Assembly: GCF_000153485.2 (NCBI RefSeq)
Contig: NC_018721.1
Location: 3,224,001 to 3,288,000 of the forward strand
Reading direction: 5' to 3'
Origin: Psychroflexus torquis ATCC 700755
Lineage (GTDB): Bacteria > Bacteroidota > Bacteroidia > Flavobacteriales > Flavobacteriaceae
DNA length: 64,000 bases
Each line of letters starts with the position of its first letter. Position 1 is the stretch's first letter. Of the stretch, positions 8,543 to 18,258 are shown one piece after another. The notes below the pieces were generated by a model, which was not told the DNA's origin, did not search any database, and saw nothing but the letters and a program-made list of their open reading frames with translations. The translations under genes were made by a program, and so were the position numbers.

Positions 8543-9392
8543 ACTATTTTTTTATCTGATTATTAGTTTTGTTATAACTAGTTCATGCACTTTCCTTGGC
8601 AAGGAAGAAAATACAACTAATGTGGCGAGAGTAAATAATCATTATCTATCTCGAGAAGCACTTTCAGAGCATATATCAAGTAATCTTTCTAAAATAGATA
8701 GTAATGTAGCTGCTAGGAATTATATTCAAAATTGGGCTAGGGATAAATTGTTTTTAGATAGAGCCAAATTGAATTTACCCCAAGAGCAACAATTTTATTT
8801 TAGGGATTTGTCCAAAAGGTATGAAGAGCAGTTGTTCAAAAAGGCATATAAAGACGCGCTTATTGAAAAACAGTTGAAAATTCAAATTGATTCATCAGAA
8901 ATTGCTTCATACTATCAGGATAACATATCCAATTTCAAATTAAATGAAGATTTAGTTCATTTAAGATACCTTCAATTGGATAAAAAAATGAAATCTTCGC
9001 GTGACATAAAACGTAAATTTGTACGTTTTAATGCTGAAGATATGCTATCATTGCAGGAAAAGTCTTTGGAATTCAAATCTTTATCTTTAAATGATTCCAT
9101 TTGGGTTCGAGTCTCCGACGTAGTGAAAGAATTTGAAGAAAACAAAGGCATACAGCTGGAAAAGTCTGAAATATCAAAAGTCAATAGTTTTTTGGAATTT
9201 GAAAATGAAAGCGATGTGTTTTACTTTTATACCAAAGACTTTTTAAAGCGTAATGACCAAGCCCCTTTAAGCTATGTAAGACCAACTATTGAGCAGATTT
9301 TGCTCAACAAGAAAAAAATAAATATTTCAAAAATAATTGACAAAGAGATTACAAAAGATGCCACAAAAAATAATGAATTTGAAGTCTATTAA
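8532..9392 (+). CDS. Periplasmic lipoprotein related to SurA-type chaperones, without isomerase domain
   Basis: This 286-residue protein begins with a lipoprotein signal (hydrophobic stretch then SSCTF, Cys at about residue 19), so it is expected to be membrane anchored in the periplasm. The body resembles the helical N-terminal chaperone region of parvulin proteins (VARVNNHYLSREAL near residue 31), but no FGWHI-type rotamase ending is visible. It overlaps the genes on both sides, between two isomerases. I infer a non-catalytic chaperone partner of its neighbours. Confidence 0.75.
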   Translation: MKSKLFFYLIISFVITSSCTFLGKEENTTNVARVNNHYLSREALSEHISSNLSKIDSNVAARNYIQNWARDKLFLDRAKLNLPQEQQFYFRDLSKRYEEQLFKKAYKDALIEKQLKIQIDSSEIASYYQDNISNFKLNEDLVHLRYLQLDKKMKSSRDIKRKFVRFNAEDMLSLQEKSLEFKSLSLNDSIWVRVSDVVKEFEENKGIQLEKSEISKVNSFLEFENESDVFYFYTKDFLKRNDQAPLSYVRPTIEQILLNKKKINISKIIDKEITKDATKNNEFEVY

Positions 9393-10815
9393 TTTAAAAG
9401 CTATTGCATTTTTAGGACTGTTGTTCTTTAGTTTTATCACTATAGCTCAAGTAACTATAGATGATGAAGACAACTTGCTAAAAGAGTCAGATTTTAGCCC
9501 TGAAGTATTGAAAGCGACTACAATGACTAAAGACGGTCGTTTAAAAATTGACGGGGTTGCTGCTGTTGTTGGAGATTATTTGGTTTTAGAAAGTGATATT
9601 TCTAAAGCGTATATAGATATGAAAAACCAACAAGTTGGTGAAATCACCTATTGTGATGTCGCTGAAACTATTCTTGAGAATAAGCTTTTTGCTCATCATG
9701 CTGTCCAAGACAGTTTGCCCTTCAACCCTTCTCGTGTAGAAAGTTTTACAGATCAGCAAATAGATCAATTTGTCCGACAAGTTGGAAGTATGGATAAGTT
9801 ATTAGAATTCTATAAAATCGATTCTGAAAGTGAGCTAAGAGATCAACTTAACGAAATCAACACCCAAAGAATGCTTGCTGAAGAAATGCAAGGATCGATT
9901 GTAGACGAGGTTGAAATAACCCCTGAAGAGACAAGAGATTTTTTCGAGGCTATTCCAAAAGATGAAATTCCATTGATAAATGATGAGGTAGAGCTTGCTC
10001 AAATTATTGTAAGACCAGAAGTAGGTGAGAAAGAGCAACAAGCTGTCATCGACAAATTGAATTTTTATAGAGATGATGTAGTTGCCGGCGGAAGTTTTGC
10101 GACCAAGGCTGTTTTGTATTCCGAAGATAGAGGATCAAGAAGCCAAGGAGGTAAAATTACACTTACCAGAGAAGACAATTTCGTAAAAGAATTTAAAGAT
10201 GCTGCATTCAGTTTACAAGAAGGTGAGGTGAGTAGACCTTTTGAAACCGAATTTGGATGGCACATTCTTACTGTAGAAAAAATTAGAGGTCAGCAAGTCG
10301 ATGTAAGGCACATTTTATTATATCCTGAAATTAGTTCTGAAGCTATTCAAAAAGCTAAAGACGAAATTGAATTGGTTAGAAAAAAAATAGTTAATGGAGA
10401 GGTTGACTTTAAAGAGGCTGCAAGAGAAGTATCTGATGAAATGGAGACTAGAGAAAGTGGAGGGCAATTGATTAACAATGCTACTGGGGATAGGCGTTTT
10501 GAATTGACTAAGATAGACCCTACACTTTACGACCAAGTTATAAACCTGAAAGAAAATGAAGTGTCCCTAGTTATTAAAGATTCTGAACCTAGAACAGCCA
10601 AAATCTTTTTCAAGGTCATTACACTCACAAAAAAGATTCCAGAGCACATAGCTGAATTCAGTAAAGATTACACAAAAATTCGAGAGCTTGCTTTACAGCA
10701 AAAAAAGTTGACAGAAATAAAAGAGTGGAAAGCTGAAAAGGTTACAGATACCTACGTTAAAATAAATGGAGATTACAAAGTTTGTAAATTTGCAAAATCT
10801 TGGATAAAACAATAA
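9373..10815 (+). CDS. SurA-like periplasmic chaperone/peptidyl-prolyl isomerase
   Basis: The chosen start at 9373 gives MNLKSINLK followed by a hydrophobic core ending ITIAQ, a normal signal peptide. Upstream in-frame starts would add an unneeded tail inside the previous gene. The mature part has a SurA N-domain (VAAVVGDYLVLESDI) and two parvulin domains at about residues 205-300 and 312-410, the first with a clear SEDRGSRSQGG and FGWHI pattern. Total length is about 480 residues, near SurA size. The likely role is carrying nascent outer-membrane proteins to the assembly machinery. It overlaps the preceding lipoprotein gene by 20 bases and is separated from the MoxR gene by one base. Confidence 0.9.
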   Translation: MNLKSINLKAIAFLGLLFFSFITIAQVTIDDEDNLLKESDFSPEVLKATTMTKDGRLKIDGVAAVVGDYLVLESDISKAYIDMKNQQVGEITYCDVAETILENKLFAHHAVQDSLPFNPSRVESFTDQQIDQFVRQVGSMDKLLEFYKIDSESELRDQLNEINTQRMLAEEMQGSIVDEVEITPEETRDFFEAIPKDEIPLINDEVELAQIIVRPEVGEKEQQAVIDKLNFYRDDVVAGGSFATKAVLYSEDRGSRSQGGKITLTREDNFVKEFKDAAFSLQEGEVSRPFETEFGWHILTVEKIRGQQVDVRHILLYPEISSEAIQKAKDEIELVRKKIVNGEVDFKEAAREVSDEMETRESGGQLINNATGDRRFELTKIDPTLYDQVINLKENEVSLVIKDSEPRTAKIFFKVITLTKKIPEHIAEFSKDYTKIRELALQQKKLTEIKEWKAEKVTDTYVKINGDYKVCKFAKSWIKQ

Positions 10816-10816
10816 T

Positions 10817-11770
10817 ATGTCTGATGTTCAGGAATTAGATGACTTTGTAAAAAAGTATGTGGCGTTAAAGTCTGAAATTGCCAAGGTAATTGTAGGGCAA
10901 GATAAAGTTGTAGACACTTTATTAATATCCATTTTTTCTGGAGGACACTCTCTTTTGGTGGGAGTGCCTGGCCTAGCGAAAACACTTATTGTCAATACCA
11001 TCTCTCAAGCATTGGGCTTAGATTTTAAGAGAGTTCAATTCACACCAGATTTAATGCCAAGTGATATAATTGGTTCTGAAATTCTAGACGAAAATAGAAA
11101 GTTCAAATTTTTGAAAGGACCTGTTTTTACAAATATGTTACTTGCAGATGAAATTAACAGGACTCCACCAAAAACCCAAGCCGCCTTACTAGAAGCGATG
11201 CAAGAAAAAGCGGTAACCGTGGGTGGAAAGAATTATAAGCTCTCTAAACCTTATTTTGTACTTGCCACCCAAAATCCTATTGAACAGGAAGGGACTTATC
11301 CACTTCCAGAAGCCCAATTGGATAGGTTTATGTTCGAGGTTAATCTTACTTATCCTAGTTACCAAGAAGAAGTGGATGTCGTCAAGGCGACAACTCAAAA
11401 TTACAATGCTCAGGTCGATCCAGTTTTTAGTGCAACAGAAATTATTGAGATTCAACACTTAATTAGAAAAATGCCAATTGCAGATAATGTGATTGAGTAT
11501 GCAGTAACTTTAGTTGGTAAAACTAGACCCAATACAGAGTTGTCATCAGAGTTTATCAATACGTATGTAGATTGGGGGGCAGGACCAAGAGCTTCTCAAA
11601 ACCTCGTGCTTGCCGGAAAAACTCATGCGGCGTCCAAAGGTAAGTATTCACCTGATATTGAAGATATACAAGCTGTTGCAACATCAATATTAAGGCATAG
11701 GGTCGTAAGGAATTACAAAGCAGAAGCAGAAAATATATCGATTGAAGCTATTATAGATCGATTGCTCTAA
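10817..11770 (+). CDS. MoxR-family AAA+ ATPase
   Basis: This is a 317-residue cytoplasmic AAA+ protein of the MoxR/RavA type. It has a Walker A motif GVPGLAKT near residue 49, a Walker B motif LLADEINR near residue 110, and the family segment TPPKTQAALLEAMQE just after it. A sensor 1 region (FVLATQNPIEQEGTYPLPEAQLD with an Arg finger area) follows. MoxR proteins act as chaperone-like ATPases in maturation of specific complexes, often with von Willebrand-domain partners, but none is present here. It is the last gene of the PPIase operon, one base after the SurA-like gene, which suggests an envelope-related role. Confidence 0.92.
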   Translation: MSDVQELDDFVKKYVALKSEIAKVIVGQDKVVDTLLISIFSGGHSLLVGVPGLAKTLIVNTISQALGLDFKRVQFTPDLMPSDIIGSEILDENRKFKFLKGPVFTNMLLADEINRTPPKTQAALLEAMQEKAVTVGGKNYKLSKPYFVLATQNPIEQEGTYPLPEAQLDRFMFEVNLTYPSYQEEVDVVKATTQNYNAQVDPVFSATEIIEIQHLIRKMPIADNVIEYAVTLVGKTRPNTELSSEFINTYVDWGAGPRASQNLVLAGKTHAASKGKYSPDIEDIQAVATSILRHRVVRNYKAEAENISIEAIIDRLL

Positions 11771-12012
11771 ATTTTATTTATAATCAACCTAAATTATTGA
11801 GGTTTTATTTCTTATTGAGATTTTATTTATTTTAGATCTACATCAAATTATCATTTTATTATTTATTATTTGAAAAAATTGTAAATACTATAATTATGAT
11901 TACTATAATTGATGTAGATATAAATTATAGTTAGAAATTTTGCTATTATCTTACATATTTTCTAAAGTCAATTGAAATCACTATTTTTGCAATTCTAAAT
12001 AAAATATATACC

Positions 12013-14280
12013 ATGGCTTTTGATATCGATATGATTAAGAAAGTGTATAACCAAATGCCTGAAAGAGTGGAAAAAGCTCGAAAAGTAGTTGGTAAACCAC
12101 TTACACTTTCAGAAAAAATTCTTTATTCCCATTTATGGGAAACCACACCAAGTAAAAAACTTAATAGAGGTAAAGATTACGTAAATTTTACTCCAGACCG
12201 CATCGCTTGTCAGGATGCAACGGCACAGATGGCCTTGTTACAATTTATGCAAGCTGGAAAAGAAAATGTTGCCGTTCCTACAACGGTACACTGCGATCAC
12301 TTGATCCAAGCAAAACAAGGCGCTGTAAAAGATTTGAAAAGAGCCAATGATGCTAGTAGCGAGGTTTTTGATTTTTTGGAATCTGTATCAAGTAAATACG
12401 GTATTGGATTTTGGAAACCAGGAGCAGGAATTATACACCAAGTTGTTTTAGAAAATTATGCTTTTCCAGGAGGAATGATGATAGGAACCGATTCACACAC
12501 AGTAAATGCTGGTGGTCTTGGAATGGTAGCCATAGGAGTAGGTGGAGCAGATGCTGTAGACGTTATGGCAGGAATGCCTTGGGAGCTTAAATTTCCTAAG
12601 TTAATCGGTGTTAAGTTAACTGGTGCACCAAAAGGGTGGACTGCTGCTAAAGATGTAATATTGAAAGTGGCACAAATATTAACTGTAAAAGGAGGTACAG
12701 GTTGTATCGTTGAATACTTCGGCGAAGGGGCCAAAAACCTTTCTTGTACAGGAAAAGGAACTATTTGTAATATGGGAGCAGAAATAGGAGCGACCACATC
12801 TACATTTGGTTACGATGATTCTATGGAACGTTTTTTAAGAGCGACAGATAGAAATGAAATTGCAGATGAAGCCAATAAAATAAGAGAACACCTTACAGGA
12901 GATGCTGAGGTTTATGACAATCCAGAAGAGTATTTTGATCAAGTTATTGAAATTGATTTAAATACCTTAATGCCACACTTAAATGGTCCTTTTACTCCAG
13001 ATTTAGCTACTCCCGTTGGAGAGCTAGGGGCAAAAGCTAGAGAAAATGGCTGGCCAATAAAAGTGGATTGGGGATTAATTGGGTCTTGTACTAACTCTTC
13101 TTACGAAGATTTAACAAGAGCGGCCTCTATCGCTAAGCAGGCTGTGGATAAAAAACTAATACCGAAATCTGATTTTGGTATTAATCCAGGTTCAGAGCAA
13201 ATTCGATTTACTGCAGAACGTGACGGACTTCTTAAAGTTTTTGAAGATTTGGGAGCGACTATATTTACTAACGCCTGTGGGCCTTGTATAGGGCAATGGG
13301 ATAGAAGTGACAGAAAAGGGGATGAGAAGAATACAATTGTTCATTCTTTTAATAGAAACTTTTCGAAACGAGCTGATGGTAATCCAAATACGCACGCTTT
13401 TGTAGGGTCTCCAGAAATGGTAGCTGCCATAGCGATTTCTGGTCGTTTGGATTTTGACCCCATGAACGACACCCTTATCAATGAAGATGGTGAAGAAGTG
13501 AAATTGGATCCGCCTCAAGGAATAGAATTACCTGAACTGGGTTTTGCTGTTCTTAACAATGGGTATTTGAAGCCAAAAGAGGATGGAAGTTCTATCGATG
13601 TAACAGTTGATCCTAACTCCAATAGAATTCAATTATTAGATCCGTTTGATGCTTGGGATGGTAAAAATCTTATAGGAGCTAAATTGCTAATAAAAGCACA
13701 TGGTAAGTGTACAACAGACCATATTTCTATGGCTGGTCCTTGGTTGAAGTTTAGAGGGCACTTAGATAATATTTCAGACAACTGTTTAATAGGTGCAGTG
13801 AATGCTTTCAATATGAAGACTAACTTTGTGAAAAGTCAGTTGGATGGAAAACAGGATGCTGTTCCCAAAACACAAAGAGCTTATAAAGTTGAGGGTATAC
13901 AAACGGTAGTTGTGGGAGACCATAACTATGGTGAAGGGTCTTCACGTGAACACGCAGCTATGGAGCCAAGACATCTTGGTGTAAGAGTCGTTTTGGTGAA
14001 ATCTTTTGCAAGAATTCATGAGACGAATCTGAAAAAGCAAGGTATGCTAGGAATTACTTTTGATAACGAAAGTGACTATGACTTGATTCAAGAAGACGAT
14101 ACGTTTAATTTTGTAGATCTTAAAGACTTTGCAGAAAGCAAACCTTTAACTATTGAAATTGTTCATGCTGATGGGTTGAAAGACACTATCAAAGCAAATC
14201 ACACTTATAATGAAACTCAAATTGGATGGTTTAAAGAGGGTTCTGCTCTTAATATGATTAAGAAGCATAATAACGCTTAA
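12013..14280 (+). CDS. acn: Aconitate hydratase, mitochondrial type
   Basis: This 755-residue enzyme interconverts citrate and isocitrate through cis-aconitate in the TCA cycle. The length and sequence match the mitochondrial aconitase type common in Bacteroidota. The three cluster ligands can be seen: one Cys in [12 protein letters not shown] and two in [13 protein letters not shown], which hold the [4Fe-4S] cluster. Substrate-binding segments [15 protein letters not shown] and [15 protein letters not shown] are present, the latter in the swivelling C-terminal domain. It is a single gene preceded by an AT-rich region with a TAnnTTTG-like element (11982-11989) and followed by a strong hairpin. 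Confidence 0.97.
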   Translation: MAFDIDMIKKVYNQMPERVEKARKVVGKPLTLSEKILYSHLWETTPSKKLNRGKDYVNFTPDRIACQDATAQMALLQFMQAGKENVAVPTTVHCDHLIQAKQGAVKDLKRANDASSEVFDFLESVSSKYGIGFWKPGAGIIHQVVLENYAFPGGMMIGTDSHTVNAGGLGMVAIGVGGADAVDVMAGMPWELKFPKLIGVKLTGAPKGWTAAKDVILKVAQILTVKGGTGCIVEYFGEGAKNLSCTGKGTICNMGAEIGATTSTFGYDDSMERFLRATDRNEIADEANKIREHLTGDAEVYDNPEEYFDQVIEIDLNTLMPHLNGPFTPDLATPVGELGAKARENGWPIKVDWGLIGSCTNSSYEDLTRAASIAKQAVDKKLIPKSDFGINPGSEQIRFTAERDGLLKVFEDLGATIFTNACGPCIGQWDRSDRKGDEKNTIVHSFNRNFSKRADGNPNTHAFVGSPEMVAAIAISGRLDFDPMNDTLINEDGEEVKLDPPQGIELPELGFAVLNNGYLKPKEDGSSIDVTVDPNSNRIQLLDPFDAWDGKNLIGAKLLIKAHGKCTTDHISMAGPWLKFRGHLDNISDNCLIGAVNAFNMKTNFVKSQLDGKQDAVPKTQRAYKVEGIQTVVVGDHNYGEGSSREHAAMEPRHLGVRVVLVKSFARIHETNLKKQGMLGITFDNESDYDLIQEDDTFNFVDLKDFAESKPLTIEIVHADGLKDTIKANHTYNETQIGWFKEGSALNMIKKHNNA

Positions 14281-14305
14281 AGCTTATTTCATAATGTTAT
14301 GTTTA

Positions 14306-14334
14306 AAGAAGCCATCTCTTGGAGATGGCTTCTT
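14306..14334 (+). terminator. Rho-independent terminator after aconitase
   Basis: This is a 13-bp perfect stem (AAGAAGCCATCTC with GAGATGGCTTCTT) around a 3-base loop, followed by a T-rich tail, 25 bases after the aconitase stop. Confidence 0.85.
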
Positions 14335-14374
14335 AATTTTAAAATTTGTTAGTCGTAGTAGTTAAATATAGATT

Positions 14375-14941
14375 ATGAAATTTTTTAAAAAACAGTGGAG
14401 TAGTCTTCTTTTCGTAGTTGTTGTTGTATTGCTGATACTTCCACCCACCAGACTTCCAATTCAGATTTTTATTAATAAAATTATAGCTTTCAGCCCTTCT
14501 GAAATCAGTCAAGATGATAGGGAGTCTATAAATGATTACGAGTGGTACATCAAAAATGCTAATGGTAAAACAGTAAACTTTGAAAATTCTGAAGGTAAAA
14601 TTATACTTTTGAATTACTGGGCAACTTGGTGCGCACCTTGTATCGCGGAGATGCCAGATTTACAAAAATTATATGGCGATTATAAAGATAAAATGGACTT
14701 CTACTTTGTGACCTCAGATTCAGAGGACCTTGTAAGCCCTTTTTTGAAAAAGAGAAATTTAGATATTCCCATATATTACTTGTTATCGGAGCCTCCTAAA
14801 GGTTTACAAACTCAAAAATTACCAACAACATTCCTTATAAATCGGGAAGGGGAAATCGTTATAAAAAAAACAGGAGCTGCCAATTGGAATAGCGCCTCTG
14901 TAAGAAATACAATTGATAAAATATATTCAAAAAATCTATAA
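14375..14941 (+). CDS. TlpA-like membrane-anchored thioredoxin
   Basis: This is a 188-residue protein with one N-terminal membrane segment (about residues 10-28) and a thioredoxin fold facing the periplasm. The active site CAPC lies in NYWATWCAPCIAEMPDL near residue 88, and the cis-proline segment KLPTTFLIN follows near residue 150. TlpA/ResA-type proteins reduce periplasmic disulfides, for example during cytochrome c maturation; no cytochrome genes are next to it, so the target is unknown. It is encoded 48 bases ahead of a glutathione peroxidase in the same direction, so the pair may be co-transcribed. Confidence 0.88.
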   Translation: MKFFKKQWSSLLFVVVVVLLILPPTRLPIQIFINKIIAFSPSEISQDDRESINDYEWYIKNANGKTVNFENSEGKIILLNYWATWCAPCIAEMPDLQKLYGDYKDKMDFYFVTSDSEDLVSPFLKKRNLDIPIYYLLSEPPKGLQTQKLPTTFLINREGEIVIKKTGAANWNSASVRNTIDKIYSKNL

Positions 14942-14988
14942 ACAAAGGTCTAAGTCAAATAGACTGCAATACATTTAAAATAAAAAAT

Positions 14989-15474
14989 ATGAACTCTAGT
15001 ATACACCAATTTCTAGCCACAGATATAAAAGGCGATACCTTTGAATTTTCAAATCTTAAAGGAAAAAAAGTAATGATTGTAAACACAGCTTCTCAATGTG
15101 GACTTACTCCTCAATATGAAAAGTTGCAAGAACTTTATGATACTTATAAAGATTCTAATTTCACTATCATAGGCTTTCCAAGCAATGATTTTATGGGACA
15201 AGAGCCCGGAAGTGATTCTGAAATATCAAAATTTTGCCTTGAAAATTATGGTGTGAAATTCAAAATGATGGGAAAGATTAAAATTAAAGGGGATGATAAA
15301 CATGATGTTTATCAATTTCTAACGGATAAGGAATGGAATAATAGACAAGATAGTTCTGTAGAGTGGAATTTTCAAAAATATCTTTTAAATGGGAACGGTG
15401 AGCTTGAAAAAGTAATTTCTCCAAAAACATCTCCAATGGATGAAGAAATTGTGAATTGGATAAAACAAGATTAG
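14989..15474 (+). CDS. Glutathione peroxidase family thiol peroxidase
   Basis: This 161-residue protein is the usual length for bacterial enzymes of the family. The catalytic Cys replaces selenocysteine in NTASQCGLTPQYEKL. The conserved FPSNDFMGQEPG segment contributes the catalytic Gln, and WNFQKYLLNGNGE contributes Trp and Asn. It reduces peroxides, probably with thioredoxin as donor, as is usual for the Cys forms. No signal peptide is present, so it is cytoplasmic. Confidence 0.93.
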   Translation: MNSSIHQFLATDIKGDTFEFSNLKGKKVMIVNTASQCGLTPQYEKLQELYDTYKDSNFTIIGFPSNDFMGQEPGSDSEISKFCLENYGVKFKMMGKIKIKGDDKHDVYQFLTDKEWNNRQDSSVEWNFQKYLLNGNGELEKVISPKTSPMDEEIVNWIKQD

Positions 15475-15479
15475 AGCTT

Positions 15480-15514
15480 AAATGGCTTCTTCAATTCCTT
15501 TGTAGAAGCCATTT
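15480..15514 (+). terminator. Rho-independent terminator after glutathione peroxidase
   Basis: This is an 11-bp perfect stem (AAATGGCTTCT with AGAAGCCATTT) around a 13-base loop, starting 6 bases after the stop codon. Confidence 0.75.
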
Positions 15515-15745
15515 TCATCTGGGGTGAATGCTATTTTACTCTTAATTAGCTATCTTTTGTTGGAAGAGTAAAAATTGGGTTCCTACACCAGCAGCCTATT
15601 TAAGTCCTTTAGTATTAAGTAAATCCCCTTGTCTAATACGTCGATTAAACTTCCAAAACGGTAGATTCAAGTCATTTTGAAAACCCGAGTTTATGAGGTG
15701 ACGCTCTTCATTCTACCTGTGCTGCTATTTGATTCCTACATCAAG
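15515..15745. other. Intergenic region with no recognised gene
   Basis: This is non-coding sequence between the glutathione peroxidase terminator and MITE copy 3. A short minus-strand frame ending at about 15555 resembles a protein C-terminus but is only about 17 codons and is interrupted upstream. I see no gene. Confidence 0.5.
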
Positions 15746-15958
15746 TACCAATTTAAACCTATAATATCACAATAAATAGTTTTATCGAAATGAATTTGGC
15801 ACAGGCTTTTTTAGCCTGCTTTTTATCAAAAATAATTACCGTAACCATAGCTATGCTAATTATTTTTTTAATTCCAATCCATCAAAAAACCTGTGCTAAG
15901 CTATGTCTTAGTATAATTCAACTTATTTATACAACATTATAAATTAAATTTGGTATTA
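15746..15958 (+). repeat. MITE-like foldback repeat, copy 3
   Basis: This copy starts TACCAATTTAAACC and ends AATTTGGTATTA, with the same inner arms as the other copies (GGCACAGGCTTTTTT; AAAAAACCTGTGCTAAG). It holds the uninterrupted sequence TAGTATAATTCAAC that serves as the empty-site reference for the IS630 insertion in copy 1. It sits between the convergent ends of the glutathione peroxidase and folA genes. Confidence 0.88.
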
Positions 15959-16084
15959 GATTTTTTCACGGATAAATTTTAAGCGAACAAACTTATACTC
16001 TTAGAAATATTTTCTAAAGGCTATAGGATTCACTTTGCAGATTTGAGCTGAAATCCAATATATAATTTAAGTTTTAGTGCAGAT

Positions 16085-16570
16085 TTATTTTTTTAAGAAG
16101 GTTAGGTAACTAAATGAATATTTGTGTTTTTCATCTTTGTCATGAAATTCAGAATTGACCAAATCCCATTTTTTTTCATCAATTTCAGGAAAAAAGGTGT
16201 CAGCTTCAAATTCGCCATGAACACGAGTTAATTCAATTTTATCAGTAAACGGAAGGGCTTGCTTATAAATCTCACCTCCACCAATTATAAAAATTTCTTC
16301 TTCAGTAGAACTAAATTGGATGGCTTCTTCTAGACTGTGCACAACTTCTATAGTCTCATTTTTATAATTTTCCTGTCTGGTAATTACCACATGTTTTCTA
16401 TTTGGAAGAGGCTTAGGGAAGGATTCAAAGGTTTTTCTTCCCATAATTATGTGGTGATAAGACGTAAGAGCTTTAAACCTCTTAAAGTCATCTGGGAGAC
16501 GCCAAATTAAATCGTTATCTTTTCCGAGAGCATTATTTTCTGCAGCCGCAGCAACTAGTGTAATCTTCAT
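16085..16570 (-). CDS. folA: Dihydrofolate reductase
   Basis: This 161-residue enzyme reduces dihydrofolate to tetrahydrofolate with NADPH, closing the cycle opened by thymidylate synthase, whose gene lies at 20825. The N-terminus has the typical VAAAAENNALGKDNDLIWRL segment with the substrate-binding acidic residue in PDDFKRFK. The NADPH-binding parts are IMGRKTFESF and FIIGGGEIYKQAL. It is encoded 5 bases after the 2TM protein gene, in one transcription unit. Confidence 0.96.
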   Translation of the reverse strand: MKITLVAAAAENNALGKDNDLIWRLPDDFKRFKALTSYHHIIMGRKTFESFPKPLPNRKHVVITRQENYKNETIEVVHSLEEAIQFSSTEEEIFIIGGGEIYKQALPFTDKIELTRVHGEFEADTFFPEIDEKKWDLVNSEFHDKDEKHKYSFSYLTFLKK

Positions 16571-16575
16571 GATTG

Positions 16576-16971
16576 TTAAGAATTTTTGTTATCTTGAGTT
16601 AGTTCATCAATAGGATGCTTTTTATCTACTTTTTTTTGGAGTCCTCGAAGTCGTTCTAGCTGTTTTTCCACAAGTTTGTTCATTTGTTTTTCTTCCCATT
16701 CTTTACCCATTAGGTTGTTGACTATAAATACGTTGATAGCATGTATGATTAAAAAAAACAGCCAAATTAATATGGCGGTAACAAACCAATAATTATTAAA
16801 AGGCTTGAAATCGGACATATAGCCTAATCCGATATTTACAAATATAAAAATGACAGACCCAGCTACAAATACAACAAGATGAGTTACCAATCGTTTCTTT
16901 TGTTTTAAACGCTGATGAGCATTTTCATAGAGCTCTCTTGCTTCAGAGTCAATTTTCTTATTTGAATCCAT
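16576..16971 (-). CDS. 2TM-domain membrane protein
   Basis: This 131-residue protein has two transmembrane segments at about residues 28-50 and 62-85. They are flanked by charged N-terminal and C-terminal tails, the latter a Lys/Glu-rich, probably coiled-coil stretch with WEEKQMNKLVEKQLERL. This is the 2TM-domain layout widespread in Flavobacteriia, also fused to histidine kinases elsewhere. Function is unknown. It is just upstream of folA and overlaps no other real gene. Confidence 0.85.
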   Translation of the reverse strand: MDSNKKIDSEARELYENAHQRLKQKKRLVTHLVVFVAGSVIFIFVNIGLGYMSDFKPFNNYWFVTAILIWLFFLIIHAINVFIVNNLMGKEWEEKQMNKLVEKQLERLRGLQKKVDKKHPIDELTQDNKNS

Positions 16972-17021
16972 TTTTAGTATATTTGAGTTCCAAAATTACT
17001 AATAGTTTCACAGACTTGAAC

Positions 17022-18107
17022 ATGATAGATTTAAAAAAAGAATTTCCCGTTACCTCTGCCTATACTTACTTAAACACACCTTTTACAGGAGTGCTTTCTT
17101 CTGAAGTTTCCAAAAAGATACAAGATATGGAGGAAGATTATAGGCTAAGAGGAAGTGCATTTACCAATGAAAACGAGCACCAAATTATTGAAGATACCAA
17201 ATCTTTAATCGCTGAGATTTATAATGCTAAAGTTGAGAATATTGGTCTTCTCAATAATTTTTCAACGGGATTTAACCTGATTTTGAATGATTTGCCAGAT
17301 TCATCCAAAGTTGTTTTGCTAACACAAGATTACCCTTCAGTTAATTTACCAGTTAAATCAAGGCATTTTCAAATCCACGAAGTTGATATCAATCAAAGCT
17401 TAAATGAGAATTTGAGAAAAGTATTCTTAGAAGAGAAGCCAGATTTTTTCATGTTTAGTATGACTCAATTCATAAGTGGTCTGACATTTAGTATGAAAGA
17501 TCTAGAACAATTAAAGCGAGAGTTTCCAGAGGTAAGCTTTATGGTAGATGCGACTCAATATTGCGGTACTGAGCCTTTTGATTTTGAGAATTCACCCTTT
17601 GATGTTTTTGGCACAAGTGGTTATAAGTGGCTTAACGCAAGTTTAGGTAATGCTTTTTTTCTTTTTAAATCAAGCTTTTTAAATCGATTTAATTTCAGAA
17701 CCGTAGGGAGCAATTCTCTTACTTCAAAACCAGATAGTAAACTGAGGTTAACTGGATTTCTTGAACCAGGGCATCACGATCTCCTCGCAGTCGCAAGATT
17801 GAAATTTGCTTTGGAATTTCATTACAAAAGAGTGGGAATCGAATTTATTGAATCAACCATCAAAACACTTTCAAAACAAGCAAAAGCTCAATTTTTTGAG
17901 ATGAATTTATTGGATAAGGAAGTCGTCGATGCAGATTCTTATCAGAATATATTCAGTTTAAAAGGAGATGAAAAATTGATGGAGAAATTGCAGCATAAAG
18001 GAATTTTAAGTGCACATCGAGGAGGTAGAATTCGAGTTGGATTTCAGTATTTTAACACAGCAAAGGATTTAGAAATTCTACTAAATGAATTGCGTGAGAA
18101 TTCTTAA
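17022..18107 (+). CDS. Class V aminotransferase family PLP enzyme
   Basis: I chose the ATG at 17022 because the protein then begins MIDLKKEFPVTSAYTYLNT, a typical class V start. An upstream frame extension would overlap the divergent 2TM gene. The result is 361 residues with a PLP-dependent fold type I layout: the Asp that contacts the pyridine ring in FMVDATQYCG, and the Schiff-base Lys in GTSGYKWLNASLG. Relatives include cysteine desulfurases and isopenicillin N epimerase-like enzymes, but the Cys of desulfurases is not evident. The exact substrate is unknown. Confidence 0.85.
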   Translation: MIDLKKEFPVTSAYTYLNTPFTGVLSSEVSKKIQDMEEDYRLRGSAFTNENEHQIIEDTKSLIAEIYNAKVENIGLLNNFSTGFNLILNDLPDSSKVVLLTQDYPSVNLPVKSRHFQIHEVDINQSLNENLRKVFLEEKPDFFMFSMTQFISGLTFSMKDLEQLKREFPEVSFMVDATQYCGTEPFDFENSPFDVFGTSGYKWLNASLGNAFFLFKSSFLNRFNFRTVGSNSLTSKPDSKLRLTGFLEPGHHDLLAVARLKFALEFHYKRVGIEFIESTIKTLSKQAKAQFFEMNLLDKEVVDADSYQNIFSLKGDEKLMEKLQHKGILSAHRGGRIRVGFQYFNTAKDLEILLNELRENS

Positions 18108-18119
18108 TAAACAACTCTA

Positions 18120-18250
18120 CTTTACAATGTCCATTCCATTCCAAAACACTATGATGTTTTTAATAGCATTGGTTTCAGATTTTATTTTGAAATAATACCA
18201 TACAGCGGTTTCATTTTTTCCGCCATTTGCAAATAAAGTTTAATGCCAAA
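18120..18250 (-). pseudogene. Possible gene remnant beside MITE copy 4, distal part
   Basis: On the minus strand a frame reads TLFANGGKNETAVWYYFKI, then a Lys/Asn-rich piece ending FWNGMDIVK before a stop. It has no start codon and is bounded upstream by the MITE. Composition looks protein-like, and a similar WNG motif occurs in the piece on the other side of the MITE (18530-18625). I infer, weakly, that both belong to one decayed gene. The product is unrecognised. Confidence 0.25.
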
Positions 18251-18257
18251 TTGGTAT
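18236..18257 (+). repeat. Solo MITE end fragment abutting copy 4
   Basis: TTTAATGCCAAATTGGTAT resembles the right terminus of the MITE family (TTTAAATTGGTAT). It stands immediately before the left terminus of copy 4, with no body attached. Confidence 0.45.
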
Positions 18258-18258
18258 A

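Noticed and set aside
11771..12012. Very AT-rich gap considered as a replication origin or attachment site
   Set aside because: I see no cluster of DnaA-box-like sites, iterons or flanking dnaA-type genes; it is more simply the aconitase upstream region.
15555..15608. A short minus-strand string resembling a protein C-terminus (AAGVGTQFLLFQQKIAN)
   Set aside because: A stop codon lies directly before it and no further coding sequence is found, so it is too short to support a gene.
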